From NCBI GenBank assembly GCA_036567985.1, contig DATCTK010000066.1, positions 1 to 64,000 on the forward strand: a stretch of 64,000 nucleotides of DNA. Direction: 5' to 3'. Shown piece by piece: positions 1 to 8,621 of the stretch. A program made the position numbers and the translations under genes. Positions within the stretch are counted from its first letter, which is position 1, and each line of letters starts with the position of its first letter. The notes beneath the pieces were generated by a model, which searched no databases, had not been told where the DNA came from, and saw only the letters and a program-made list of their open reading frames with translations. Origin of the DNA: SZUA-229 sp036567985 (lineage in GTDB: Bacteria > Pseudomonadota > Gammaproteobacteria > SZUA-229).

Positions 1-192
1 GAGTTGCTGGTGTACCGCATTGTGGGCCCTGATGAATTTGATGCGGACAAGGGCTATATCAGTATGGACTCACCGGTGGCCAGGGCTTTAATGAAAAAGC
101 AGCAGGGTGACGAGGTGAAGGTGCAGACACCAGGTGGTGATCGTCTTTATTATATTAGCCGCGTGCAATATACCGCGTTTGGCCAGGGCTAG
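1..192 (+). CDS. greB: Transcription elongation factor GreB, C-terminal part (cut by window edge)
   Basis: The reading frame is open from base 1 and ends at TAG 190-192, giving the last 63 residues of a Gre factor. The motif YRIVGPDEFD followed by YISMDSPVARALMKK matches the C-terminal FKBP-like domain of Gre proteins. The spacing and the WYVN-like end (YYISRVQY) look more like GreB than GreA. GreB rescues backtracked RNA polymerase by stimulating transcript cleavage through its N-terminal coiled coil, which lies outside the window. The GreB assignment over GreA is an inference from the C-terminal domain only. Confidence 0.8.
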   Translation, partial: ELLVYRIVGPDEFDADKGYISMDSPVARALMKKQQGDEVKVQTPGGDRLYYISRVQYTAFGQG

Positions 193-302
193 TCATGTTC
201 ATTCGCCATTTTACACGGATAGCTCACCGAGGCTGTAAATCCAGTTAAAGCTTTTACGCTGGCGGTCGCTATTTAAAGATAGGTCGAGATACAGGGTTTA
301 TC

Positions 303-1154
303 ATGCTCCGCTTCAGTGCGTTTCTTATTAGTGTATTGCTTTCCTTTAGTCTGCCCGCCGTGCAGCGCTATCAGTCCCCTGTTGCCAGTGCCGACTGGAA
401 TGTAAACAGCAGCCCGGTGCTGTGCGAGATGATTCATCCGATTGATCACTATGGTGAGGGCCGTTTTGTCTATGCCTCCGGCGGCGAGCTGGCGTTTCAG
501 CTCAGGGTACTGCGGGCGCCCACCAAGGACGGTGTGGCCAGCCTGTACTCTGTTGCGCCCTACTGGCGCGAGCAGGGGGAAAGCCAGATTGCCCAGCTTA
601 CCTTCTCCAGGGGCAAGATGCCGGTGTATGTCGGTGGTGACCTGGCGCAGCAGATTCTTAATGAGCTGGAGGCCGGGCATCACCCGACATTGCACTATAA
701 GGACTGGGCTACCTATAAGAACGATGTGGTGGTGACTATTTCCTCGGTTAACTTTCATGCCAACCTGGACGAATTCCAGCAGTGCATCAGCGATGCGCTG
801 CCCTACGGGCCGGAGAGCCTCAGAGACACGGTGGTGCATTTTAATAACAATGAGTATGTGCTGCAGCAGAGCCAGCTGCGCAAGCTGCGGGATATCGTGC
901 TGTTTGCCCAGGTAGACAGCGAGATGCAGATCGAGCTGCACGGCCATACCGATGCCCGCGGGCGCCGTGCCTATAACCGGCAGCTGGCGGAGAAGCGTGC
1001 CCGTGCGGTTGAACAGTATCTGCTGGAGCAGGGCGTCTCGGCCCGCCAGATTACCCGTCGTGCCTATGGTGAGGACCAGCCGGTTGCCTCCAATCGTACC
1101 CCCCAGGGGCGTGCTAAAAACCGTCGGGTGAATATACTGCTGGCACGGGACTAA
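303..1154 (+). CDS. motY: MotY-like flagellar stator-associated protein, OmpA family
   Basis: The protein has 283 residues. An N-terminal signal peptide of about 19 residues (LRFSAFLISVLLSFSLPA) is followed by a domain of about 150 residues with the MotY-type pattern of a single Cys and a HYGEGRF segment. The C-terminal half, from about residue 175, is an OmpA-like peptidoglycan-binding domain with ELHGHTDARG and NRRVNILLARD. In Vibrio and Pseudomonas MotY forms the T-ring that anchors the stator around the polar flagellar basal body. The gene stands alone between greB and argG with no other flagellar genes. A generic OmpA-family lipoprotein is the alternative, but the N-terminal domain favours MotY. 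Confidence 0.78.
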   Translation: MLRFSAFLISVLLSFSLPAVQRYQSPVASADWNVNSSPVLCEMIHPIDHYGEGRFVYASGGELAFQLRVLRAPTKDGVASLYSVAPYWREQGESQIAQLTFSRGKMPVYVGGDLAQQILNELEAGHHPTLHYKDWATYKNDVVVTISSVNFHANLDEFQQCISDALPYGPESLRDTVVHFNNNEYVLQQSQLRKLRDIVLFAQVDSEMQIELHGHTDARGRRAYNRQLAEKRARAVEQYLLEQGVSARQITRRAYGEDQPVASNRTPQGRAKNRRVNILLARD

Positions 1155-1197
1155 ACCCTGTGCAATACGGTTTTTAGCCAGCAGCGCCTCGCAAAAC

Positions 1198-1226
1198 AGG
1201 ACACTCTTCGCCGTCTCCGGTATAAT
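1198..1226 (+). promoter_or_regulatory. Candidate sigma-70 promoter of argG
   Basis: AGGACA at 1198-1203 is separated by 17 bases from a perfect TATAAT at 1221-1226, about 94 bases before the argG start. The -35 matches four of six consensus bases. This is a match by eye only; no arginine repressor box was recognised with confidence in the leader. Confidence 0.4.
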
Positions 1227-1319
1227 TCTGCAGCACACAGCGCTGGCACAGTCCGGCTGCTGAAACCCTGAGCGGGTTCAAGCCACACACTCAGCATTTT
1301 ACTGAATTTCGGAGCATAC

Positions 1320-2534
1320 ATGTCTAAGGTCAAAAAAGTCGTACTTGCCTATTCTGGCGGTCTGGATACATCAATTATTCTTAAATGGTTGGAAGACACC
1401 TATAACTGCGAGGTAGTGACCTTTACCGCAGACATTGGCCAGGGCGAGGAAGTGGAGCCTGCACGTGCCAAGGCGAAAGCCATGGGTATCAAGGAAATCT
1501 ATATTGAAGACCTGCGTGAAGAATTCGTGCGTGATTTTGTATTCCCTATGTTCCGTGCCAATACCATCTATGAAGGTGAGTACCTGTTAGGCACCTCGAT
1601 TGCCCGCCCGCTGATTGCCAAGCGACTGGTGGAAATTGCCACTGAAACCGGTGCCGATGCGATTTCCCACGGCGCTACCGGCAAGGGTAACGATCAGGTG
1701 CGTTTCGAGCTGGGTGCCTACGCGCTGAAGCCGGGTGTGGAAGTGATCGCGCCCTGGCGTGAGTGGGATCTGAATTCCCGTGAAAAGCTGATGGCCTATG
1801 CGGAAGAGCACGGCATTGATGTGGATTTTGCCAAGAACAAGAAAAAATCCCCTTACTCGATGGACGCCAACCTGCTGCATATTTCCTATGAAGGCGGCAT
1901 CCTGGAAGACCCCTGGGCGGAAGCCGAAGAAGACATGTGGCGCTGGTCGGTATCACCGGAAAATGCGCCGGACACCCCAACCTATATCGAACTGACCTAC
2001 GAGAAGGGCGACATAGTGGCGATTGACGGCGAGTCCATGAGCCCCGCAACGGTACTGGCCAAACTCAATGAACTGGGTGGACAGAACGGCATCGGTCGTC
2101 TGGATATCGTAGAAAACCGCTATGTGGGCATGAAATCCCGCGGCTGTTATGAAACCCCTGGCGGCACCATTATGCTCAAGGCGCACCGCGCGATCGAGTC
2201 ACTCACCCTGGACCGTGAAGTGGCACATCTTAAAGACTCACTGATGCCCAAATACGCCGAGCTGATCTATAACGGCTACTGGTGGAGCCCGGAACGTGAA
2301 ATGATGCAGAAGATGATTGATGCTTCACAGGAGCACGTTAACGGTGATGTACGGGTTAAATTGTATAAGGGTGCTGTGACCGCCGTCGGTCGACGTTCCG
2401 CAAGCGATTCACTGTTCGATGAAAAGATCGCCACCTTTGAAGATGATGAAGGTGCATACAACCAGAAAGATGCGGAAGGCTTTATCAAGCTCAATGCACT
2501 GCGTCTACGTATTGGTGCGCGACGTAAAAAATAA
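1320..2534 (+). CDS. argG: Argininosuccinate synthase
   Basis: The protein has 404 residues, the usual size for the common bacterial form. The ATP-pyrophosphatase loop AYSGGLDTS is at residues 10-18, and the substrate-binding segments TGKGNDQVRFE and SPYSMDANLLH are intact. The enzyme joins citrulline and aspartate with ATP in the penultimate step of arginine synthesis, in the cytosol. ATG at 1320 follows a GGAG sequence about six bases upstream. The gene is monocistronic, with a candidate promoter at 1198-1226, and is followed by a convergent thrC beyond a repeat-filled intergenic block. Nothing unusual is seen in the protein. Confidence 0.97.
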   Translation: MSKVKKVVLAYSGGLDTSIILKWLEDTYNCEVVTFTADIGQGEEVEPARAKAKAMGIKEIYIEDLREEFVRDFVFPMFRANTIYEGEYLLGTSIARPLIAKRLVEIATETGADAISHGATGKGNDQVRFELGAYALKPGVEVIAPWREWDLNSREKLMAYAEEHGIDVDFAKNKKKSPYSMDANLLHISYEGGILEDPWAEAEEDMWRWSVSPENAPDTPTYIELTYEKGDIVAIDGESMSPATVLAKLNELGGQNGIGRLDIVENRYVGMKSRGCYETPGGTIMLKAHRAIESLTLDREVAHLKDSLMPKYAELIYNGYWWSPEREMMQKMIDASQEHVNGDVRVKLYKGAVTAVGRRSASDSLFDEKIATFEDDEGAYNQKDAEGFIKLNALRLRIGARRKK

Positions 2535-2667
2535 TTCCTTGCGTTTATTATCCGCCTGTCGCTGAATAAATCAGCGCTGAGCGGGTAGTTAAAAGAAAAC
2601 GCGAATGAACGCAAATGAACGCAAAACAAGCTTAATAAATATTCAAAGCGCTCCTGCACTTTAGTCG

Positions 2668-2743
2668 GTAGGTTGGGGTGACGAAGGAACCCCAACGGCT
2701 TTATTAATGTGTCTGTTGGGGTGCGTTCCTTACCCCAACCTAC
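2668..2743. repeat. Inverted REP-like repeat pair (GTAGGTTGGGGT family)
   Basis: The arm at 2668-2696 starts GTAGGTTGGGGT and ends ACCCCAAC, so it is itself a hairpin. A second arm at 2715-2743 is the inverted copy and ends ACCCCAACCTAC. The 18-base centre is AT-rich. The layout of two hairpins in opposite orientation resembles bacterial interspersed mosaic or REPIN elements. Confidence 0.7.
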
Positions 2744-2786
2744 ATAAAATTTTGCATTCATTAGCAGGCTTTTTGCTGCTTGGCTG

Positions 2787-2883
2787 GTTCCCATGCTCCT
2801 GCGTGGGAACCCTTAGCTGTACAGTGCATGTTAATCTCATTAACTTTGCCTGCATATGCGTTCCCACGCGGGAGCGTGGGGAC
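2787..2883. repeat. Pair of GTTCCCACGC-type palindromes
   Basis: Two 24-base palindromes lie at 2787-2810 (GTTCCCATGC to GCGTGGGAAC) and 2860-2883 (GTTCCCACGC to GCGTGGGGAC), about 50 bases apart. They share the same core in approximately the same form on either strand. This type of repeat is common in proteobacterial intergenic regions. Confidence 0.65.
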
Positions 2884-2912
2884 GAGAGGAAAAATAATCG
2901 CCTGCGTCTGAA

Positions 2913-2942
2913 GGTGTCGGAGTCAGACCTGACTCCGACACC
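2913..2942. repeat. Perfect 14-bp palindrome with two-base loop
   Basis: GGTGTCGGAGTCAG at 2913-2926 is followed by AC and then by its exact complement at 2929-2942. The same core is known to me as a widespread intergenic palindrome of gammaproteobacteria, often linked with REP-associated (Y1, IS200-like) transposases. No such transposase is in this window. Confidence 0.7.
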
Positions 2943-3014
2943 TTACACCATAAATCTTTATTAGCGTTTATTTGCGTTCATTTGCGTTTTCTTTTATTCA
3001 CACTCTGCTGGAGT

Positions 3015-4484
3015 CTATAGAAACGCCAGAATTTCCTTTTCGATATCCTGTTTATCGATAATCGTGCCCTGTGCAATTTCCTTTTCAAACAGTTCACTGA
3101 TCACCGCAGGAATTTCAATAGCTGCTTCCTGGGCAATGGACTTCAGTGCATCGATGTCCCGCGTGTCGATTTCACCGGTTAGTGCATTGGCAATCACCGG
3201 GGAGAACTTGGTCCATTCTGCGGTTGAGTAGACAATGGTTTTCAGCGGTTTGTCGCGGCAGGTGTCGTAGGCTTTAAAACAGGTGGCGGTGTGCGGATCC
3301 ATTAAATAGCCTTTGTTAAAAGCGGCCTTGATATACTGCTTGCCTTCGTCATCGTTGCAGTAGTCGGCGGCGAATATCCGCTGTATCTGTGCCAGCTCAT
3401 CTGCATTCAGCTGGTAATGTTTTTCATTATCCAGCTGCTGCATCAGCTCGCGGGTGCGTGCCTCGCCAAACATATCAAACAGGATACGTTCAATATTCGA
3501 GGATTTTAAAATATCCATTGCCGGTGAGGTGGTGGCTATCACCGACTTGTCACGCAGGTCATAGGCGCCGGTGTTGATGAACTGGGTGAGGATATTGTTA
3601 TTGTTGGAGGCAATCAGAATTTTTTCCACTGGCAGGCCCAGTTGCATCGCATAGTAGGCGCCGAGTGCATTGCCGAAGTTGCCGCTGGGCACGTCCAGGT
3701 AGACTTTATCGCCCAGGCTGATTTCATTCTGTCGCACCAGTTCCAGGTAGGAATGCAGGTGGTAGATAATCTGGAAGATAATGCGGCCGAAATTCACCGA
3801 GTTGGCGGCGGACAAAAAGATGTGTTTTTGCTGCAGCTTCTGGCGGAAGGTATCTGAACCCAGCAGGCGTTTGAGTGCGCTCTGTGCATCATCAAAGTCA
3901 CCCTTGATGCCGATGACTTTCAGGTTGTCAGCATTTTCTGTCACCATCTGCAGACGTTGCACATCGGATGTGCCGCCATCTGGATACATGCAGGCGACGC
4001 GCACATTCGCACGGTTCTTGAAAGTTTCCAGTGCCGCCGGGCCTGTGTCGCCGGAGGTGGCAGCAAGTATCAGGTAGTGTTCATTGCGTTGCTGGGCAAT
4101 CGATGACAGCACCATACCAAAGGGTTGCAGCGCCATGTCTTTAAAGGCACGGGTGGGGCCGTGATAGAGCTCGCTGACAAACAGGTCGTCATAGACTTTT
4201 CTCACCGGTACGGGATTGCGGCTGTCATCGAAGTTATCGTACAGGTCCAGCGCCTGGTCAATCACCGCCTGATCAATATCGATCTCGCATGCCGCCAGCA
4301 GGTCACGGGCTAGCTGCTTGTAGTCGGCATCAATATGCTGCGCGAGAAAATCCTTGCCCAGGTTGGGCAGGGATTGCGGTGAGTAAATGCCACCAAACGA
4401 AGAGATGGGGCTGAGTATGGCCTCGGAAAAGCTGATCTGCGCTGGGCGCTTGCCATCATTGCCACGGGTTTCGATAAACTTCAT
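3015..4484 (-). CDS. thrC: Threonine synthase
   Basis: The protein has 489 residues, the longer type with the N-terminal FSEAILSPISSFGGIYSP region seen in yeast and proteobacterial forms. The PLP lysine lies in GPTRAFKDMALQ (about K115), and the phosphate-binding loop is AATSGDTGPAA. The enzyme converts O-phosphohomoserine to threonine. The gene is alone here: no hom or thrB is adjacent, and the neighbours are argG (convergent) and mgtE (same strand, behind its 5' end). No attenuator-like leader peptide was recognised upstream. Confidence 0.95.
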   Translation of the reverse strand: MKFIETRGNDGKRPAQISFSEAILSPISSFGGIYSPQSLPNLGKDFLAQHIDADYKQLARDLLAACEIDIDQAVIDQALDLYDNFDDSRNPVPVRKVYDDLFVSELYHGPTRAFKDMALQPFGMVLSSIAQQRNEHYLILAATSGDTGPAALETFKNRANVRVACMYPDGGTSDVQRLQMVTENADNLKVIGIKGDFDDAQSALKRLLGSDTFRQKLQQKHIFLSAANSVNFGRIIFQIIYHLHSYLELVRQNEISLGDKVYLDVPSGNFGNALGAYYAMQLGLPVEKILIASNNNNILTQFINTGAYDLRDKSVIATTSPAMDILKSSNIERILFDMFGEARTRELMQQLDNEKHYQLNADELAQIQRIFAADYCNDDEGKQYIKAAFNKGYLMDPHTATCFKAYDTCRDKPLKTIVYSTAEWTKFSPVIANALTGEIDTRDIDALKSIAQEAAIEIPAVISELFEKEIAQGTIIDKQDIEKEILAFL

Positions 4485-4579
4485 ATGCGTGTTGTACCGC
4501 TAATAGGTCAGGAAGGCGCGATTATAGCGAACCTGTGGGTTTATTTCATTAACGCGATAATTGAAGCCTCAGCGTTTTA

Positions 4580-5941
4580 TTAGAGCAGGAAAATGGTCGC
4601 CAGCCCGAGAAAGGCCAGCAGGCCAACCACATCGGTTATGGTGGTGAGAATCACGCTGCCGGCAATCGCCGGATCGATTTTAAAGCGCTTCAGCACCAGC
4701 GGCACCGTGACCCCGGAGGCGGCGGCAAAGGCCAGATTGATAATCAGTGCGGCACCGATCACCAGCCCAACTGAGTAGTCTCCAAACCAGAAGGTGGCAA
4801 TCAGCGCCACCACCACGGCCCATACCAGGCCGTTAAACAGGCCAACCATAATTTCCTTATTGAATATCCAGCGCTGGTTACTGGGGCTGATATGCCCCAG
4901 TGCCATGCTGCGAATCACCAGGGTAATGGTCTGGCTGCCGGCGATACCGCCCATGCTGGCGACCACATTCATCAGAATCGCGACTGTAACCACTTTTTCC
5001 AGGGTGGCTTCAAAGTTGCTGACCACCCAGGAGGCGAGAAAGGCGGTGAGCAGGTTAATGCCCAGCCAGACCGCGCGGCGTTTCGAGCTGGGCAGCACCG
5101 GTGCGAACAGGTCTTCCTCGTCGTTCAGACCCGCCATACTCAATACCGAGTGGTCTGCCTCGTCGCGGATAACGTCGACCACGTCGTCAACCGTAATTCG
5201 CCCCAGTAACATATTGTTGCCATCCACCACCGGGGCGGAGATCAGGTCCAGGTCTTCGAATATTTTTGCCACATCATTATCTTCCATATCCGACGGAATC
5301 GCTTCCACCGTGTCATCCATGATTTCCTCAACCGTGCTACTGGGTTCGTTAATCAACAGTTGCGACAATGGCAGTATACCCAGGTAGTGATTTTCCCGGT
5401 CTACCACAATCAGGTGGTCGGTGAGGTTGGGTATGTCTCCCAGCAGTCGCAGATAGCGCAGCACCACGTCCAGGGTCACTTCCGGGCGGATGGTGATGGT
5501 GTCGGTGTTCATCATGCCACCGGCACTGTCTTCCGGGAAGGAGAGCACCGATTCCAGCAGCTTTCGGTGCTGGCTATCGAGGGAATGCAGTACCTGATCA
5601 ATTACCGCCTTGGGCAGTGATTGCACAAAGTCGGCGGAGTCGTCCATTTCCAGGTCTTCCGCCACCTGCACCAGTTGCTCCGGCGACATATCCTTGATCA
5701 GGCCGTTACGAATTTCATCACCCAGGTTAATCAGGACTTCCGCTTCAGATTCCTGCGCGACCAGTGACCAGACGACAAAACGCTCCCGCGGTGGCAGGGA
5801 TTCAATCAGGTGGGCGATTTCGGTGGGGTGCATGGCATTTAGCATGCCCGCCGCATGGTGCATGGTGCCCGCTTCCAGCGCATCGGATAAAGCGCGAACC
5901 TTCTGTTCTGTTTTTTTTGCGAGGTCTGTGCTATCGACCAT
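4580..5941 (-). CDS. mgtE: Magnesium transporter MgtE
   Basis: With the start chosen at 5941 the protein has 453 residues, typical for the family. It has an N-terminal helical MgtE domain (to about residue 130), a pair of CBS domains (about 140-260, containing IPNLTDHLIVVDRE and ISAPVVDGNNMLLG), and a C-terminal five-helix membrane domain starting near WLGINLLTAFLASW. The family is a Mg2+ channel gated by cytoplasmic Mg2+ bound at the CBS domains. An ATG 48 bases further upstream (5989) is possible, but it adds 16 residues (start MHCRGQCIFN) without family support. It follows ptsI on the same strand with a gap of 183 bases; no Mg2+ leader was recognised. Confidence 0.93.
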   Translation of the reverse strand: MVDSTDLAKKTEQKVRALSDALEAGTMHHAAGMLNAMHPTEIAHLIESLPPRERFVVWSLVAQESEAEVLINLGDEIRNGLIKDMSPEQLVQVAEDLEMDDSADFVQSLPKAVIDQVLHSLDSQHRKLLESVLSFPEDSAGGMMNTDTITIRPEVTLDVVLRYLRLLGDIPNLTDHLIVVDRENHYLGILPLSQLLINEPSSTVEEIMDDTVEAIPSDMEDNDVAKIFEDLDLISAPVVDGNNMLLGRITVDDVVDVIRDEADHSVLSMAGLNDEEDLFAPVLPSSKRRAVWLGINLLTAFLASWVVSNFEATLEKVVTVAILMNVVASMGGIAGSQTITLVIRSMALGHISPSNQRWIFNKEIMVGLFNGLVWAVVVALIATFWFGDYSVGLVIGAALIINLAFAAASGVTVPLVLKRFKIDPAIAGSVILTTITDVVGLLAFLGLATIFLL

Positions 5942-6124
5942 GTTTAAGCCCGTTATCTGGTTAAAAATGCACTGGCCACGGCAGTGCATTGCTGGATACT
6001 GTCTGAATTTTATAGAAAGATTGTTATCAAGTGTAGCTTAAGCGCCGGCGATCAGTGGCTGCTACAGGTGAATCAGCTAATGATAGCGAAAAAATACGGG
6101 TGGAAAAGCGGCAGGCTGCGTACC

Positions 6125-7876
6125 CTAGAGTGAATTATGGTTAAGCTGATTGACTGCCTGTGAAATTTCATCAGGATAGGAGAGGCGTAAAATATCGTCG
6201 CTGGACTGGCGCAGTTGTTCAAAGCGGCTGTGGTTAATAATGTGTTTAACGTCGAGCAGGCTGTTGGCCTGCACACTGAAATGTTTCAGTCCCATGCCCA
6301 GCAACAGGCGGGTGTATTGTGTATCAGACGCCATTTCACCGCACATGGACACCGGAATGCCATGGGCTTCACCGGCACTCAGGGTCATCTTGATCAGTTT
6401 TAGCACGGCCGGGTGCAGCGGGTTGTACAGGTAACTGACTTCATCATCAATGCGGTCAAAGGCCAGTGTGTACTGAATCAGGTCGTTGGTGCCAATGGAA
6501 AGAAAGTCCAGCTGACTGGCCAGGCTGTCGGCTGCCAGCGCGGCGGCGGGTACTTCAATCATCGCGCCGATTTTTATATTGGGATCAAAACGCACACGGC
6601 GTTTTTTCAGTTCCGATTTAGCCTGTTCCAGCAGCACCCGTACCTGGGCCATCTCCGAGACACAGGTCACCATGGGAATCATCATCAGCACCGGGCCATA
6701 ACCACCGGCGCGTAAAATAGCCCTGATTTGCTGCAGAAACAGTTCAGGGTCTTTCAGGCAGCGACGAATTGCGCGCAGACCCAGTGCCGGGTTATGCACC
6801 AGTGGCCCGTGTTGGGTGGTATCAGCCAGTTCTTTGTCGGCACCCAGGTCCATGGTGCGAATAGTCAGCGGGTGTCCTTTAAGGGCGCGCAATGCACGGC
6901 GGTAAATATCAAACTGTACTTCTTCATCGGGCATATGGTTATGCTCGATAAACAGCATTTCGGTGCGATACAGGCCAACACCTGTGTGATCAAACTGGCG
7001 CAGAATACGCACATCTTCCGGGCGGTCGATATTGCCCTGCAGATTTATCTTGAAGCCATCCCGGGTCTGGCTGGGTTTATTTTTTAACTCGAATAATTGC
7101 TTGCGTCGCTGGCGTTCGTCACGGATCAGGTTTCTGAACTGGCTGAGAACCTTTCTGTCCGGGCTGATATGAATTTCGCCACTGCTGCCATCCAGTATCA
7201 GTACGTCATTGGCCTGTATAAAATGCCGTGCACCGTGCACACCGACAATCGCCGGAATACCCAGGCTTTTTGCCAGAATCGCGGTGTGCGACAGCGGCCC
7301 GCCGTATTCAGTAATAAAACCGGCAATTTTCTGATGCTGCATTAACAGGGTATCCGCCGGGGTGAGGTCGTCGGCTACAATAATGCGGTTTTTTAAATGG
7401 TCTTCGACCTTGTCATCGGCATGGGTAGATTCGCTTTCGCTGAGCAGACAGCGTTGAATGCGTTCTGCAACATGGATGATGTCATCCTTACGGGTTTTCA
7501 GGTAAGGGTCATCCATTTCATCGAAGACTTTTACAATGCGTTCAACCTGCACCTGTAATGCCCATTCCGCATTGCACAGACGCGCACGGATATGGCTCAC
7601 CGTGTCTTCATATAACACAGGATCGTCCAGCATCAATAAATGGGTGTCGATAAAACTGGTAATGTCGTGGGGGGTGTCCTGAGCCACCGTGTCCTTGATC
7701 TGAATCAGTTGCAGCTGGGCCTGGTGGCGGGCCTGCTCAAAGCGTTTTATTTCATGGTCGGCATCGTATTTGGAAATGGAATATTCGAGGACTTCCGGCA
7801 GCTCCCGGTGATAAATATAGGCGGGGCCAATACTGATGCCCCTGGATACCGCAATACCATTCAATAGCGTGCTCAT
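6125..7876 (-). CDS. ptsI: Phosphoenolpyruvate-protein phosphotransferase, enzyme I
   Basis: The protein has 583 residues, the standard length for enzyme I without the GAF domain of PtsP. The active histidine is in YGGPLSHTAILAKS (H197). The PEP-binding signatures LYRTEMLFIE and DFLSIGTNDLIQYT are intact. It takes phosphate from PEP and passes it to HPr, which is encoded 56 bases upstream. As the cluster contains EIIA proteins and HPr kinase but no sugar permease, the pathway here is most likely regulatory. It is the last PTS gene on this strand before mgtE. Confidence 0.95.
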   Translation of the reverse strand: MSTLLNGIAVSRGISIGPAYIYHRELPEVLEYSISKYDADHEIKRFEQARHQAQLQLIQIKDTVAQDTPHDITSFIDTHLLMLDDPVLYEDTVSHIRARLCNAEWALQVQVERIVKVFDEMDDPYLKTRKDDIIHVAERIQRCLLSESESTHADDKVEDHLKNRIIVADDLTPADTLLMQHQKIAGFITEYGGPLSHTAILAKSLGIPAIVGVHGARHFIQANDVLILDGSSGEIHISPDRKVLSQFRNLIRDERQRRKQLFELKNKPSQTRDGFKINLQGNIDRPEDVRILRQFDHTGVGLYRTEMLFIEHNHMPDEEVQFDIYRRALRALKGHPLTIRTMDLGADKELADTTQHGPLVHNPALGLRAIRRCLKDPELFLQQIRAILRAGGYGPVLMMIPMVTCVSEMAQVRVLLEQAKSELKKRRVRFDPNIKIGAMIEVPAAALAADSLASQLDFLSIGTNDLIQYTLAFDRIDDEVSYLYNPLHPAVLKLIKMTLSAGEAHGIPVSMCGEMASDTQYTRLLLGMGLKHFSVQANSLLDVKHIINHSRFEQLRQSSDDILRLSYPDEISQAVNQLNHNSL

Positions 7877-7932
7877 CTGCTGAATCCCGGTTTTAGTACT
7901 GCGGCTGGTTGAGCGCTATATAGCATAAGCTT

Positions 7933-8208
7933 CTATTCTGCTTCATCGAAACGGTTTTTAATTAATCGGCTGACTTCTTTCAGGCATTGATCCGCATCAT
8001 TACCATCCAGATGCAGTGTAATGATGCTGCCCTTGCCCGCTGCCAGCATCATCACGCCCATTATGCTTTTGCCATTGATACGCTGGCCGGATTTTTCTAT
8101 CTCAAGCCCACAGCTGTATTTTGATGCAACATTGACCAGCCTGGCAGCGGCACGGGCGTGCAGGCCAAGTTTGTTGATTATTTTTATATCCTGACTGATT
8201 GTACTCAT
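7933..8208 (-). CDS. ptsH: Phosphocarrier protein HPr
   Basis: With the start at 8208 the protein has 91 residues. The enzyme I phosphorylation site is H17 in NKLGLHARAA, and S48 in NGKSIMGVMM corresponds to the regulatory serine phosphorylated by HPr kinase. Its ATG overlaps the stop of the upstream EIIA gene as ATGA (8205-8208), which suggests translational coupling and is why this start is preferred to the ATG at 8223. Both phosphorylation sites and an hprK gene two genes upstream make a dual-input regulatory HPr likely. Confidence 0.95.
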   Translation of the reverse strand: MSTISQDIKIINKLGLHARAAARLVNVASKYSCGLEIEKSGQRINGKSIMGVMMLAAGKGSIITLHLDGNDADQCLKEVSRLIKNRFDEAE

Positions 8209-8606
8209 GAATCTTTTTGACACTCACATAATATAATGCCGTCGTGGCCACCGCTAACCGCTTTCAGTGCCATTTCTTCCAGGCTGAGTTGCGGGTGATT
8301 AAGTATGCGTACCAGCATCGGTAAATTAAGCCCCGATACCAGTTTATAATTTTTATCTTCGCTGATCTGTTTAGCGATATTACTGGGAGTGGCACCATAG
8401 ATGTCCGTGAGTACCAGCACGCCATGTCCCGTATCCAGTGTTTTAATATATTCTCTGGCCTGTGTCAGCACTTTTTCGACCGGATAATCCAGTGGTACTT
8501 CCAGTGCACGGGTTGCTAACGGACAGGTGTTTAACATTTTCCTGGTGGTTTCCAGCAAATGAGACGCAATGTTCTGATGCGTTATCAGGAGTAGACCTAC
8601 GCTCAT
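8205..8606 (-). CDS. PTS mannose-family EIIA domain protein
   Basis: The protein is a single EIIA domain of 133 residues. The N-terminal strand and active histidine (LLLITHQNIASHLL, H10) and the loop VLTDIYGATPSNIA are typical of the mannose/fructose/sorbose EIIA family. No EIIB, EIIC or EIID partner is present, so it probably acts as a phosphate acceptor in a regulatory PTS, as described for similar rapZ-EIIA-HPr-EI clusters in beta- and gammaproteobacteria. It starts 15 bases after rapZ and overlaps ptsH by four bases. Its output target is not visible here. Confidence 0.9.
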   Translation of the reverse strand: MSVGLLLITHQNIASHLLETTRKMLNTCPLATRALEVPLDYPVEKVLTQAREYIKTLDTGHGVLVLTDIYGATPSNIAKQISEDKNYKLVSGLNLPMLVRILNHPQLSLEEMALKAVSGGHDGIILCECQKDS

Positions 8607-8621
8607 AATAGTCTCTTGATC

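Larger units (their letters stand above)
2591..2995. repeat. Composite palindromic repeat block between argG and thrC
   Basis: This roughly 400-base block fills the gap between two convergent genes. Its outer arms are inverted copies of an element built on GCAAATGAACGC: 2591-2626 reads forward and 2963-2995 reads as its complement. Between the arms lie three unrelated inverted repeats, listed separately (2668-2743, 2787-2883, 2913-2942). The same outer element recurs at 27614-27706 with only a short centre. No credible coding region is seen. All components look like REP-type or MITE-like repeats; none shows a transposase gene nearby. Confidence 0.75.

Noticed and set aside
273..1238. Long minus-strand reading frame of 321 codons opposite the motY-like gene
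   Set aside because: It overlaps fully with a recognisable OmpA-family gene on the plus strand and shows no known domain; it is a shadow of codon bias.
1243..1262. Possible sigma-54 promoter before argG (TGGCAC followed by GGCTGC)
   Set aside because: The distance between the GG and GC elements does not fit the strict ten-base rule.
2276..2794. 172-codon minus-strand frame across the argG end and the repeats
   Set aside because: It runs from repeat sequence into the antisense of argG; not a plausible gene.
2707..2964. 85-codon plus-strand frame in the argG-thrC gap
   Set aside because: It is made of palindromic repeat sequence and has no ribosome site or family.
2591..2995. Possible CRISPR array
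   Set aside because: The repeats are inverted, of several different families and unevenly spaced; no direct repeat-spacer pattern and no cas genes.
5942..6124. Mg2+-sensing leader upstream of mgtE
   Set aside because: No recognisable M-box or leader peptide; nothing beyond ordinary intergenic sequence could be supported.
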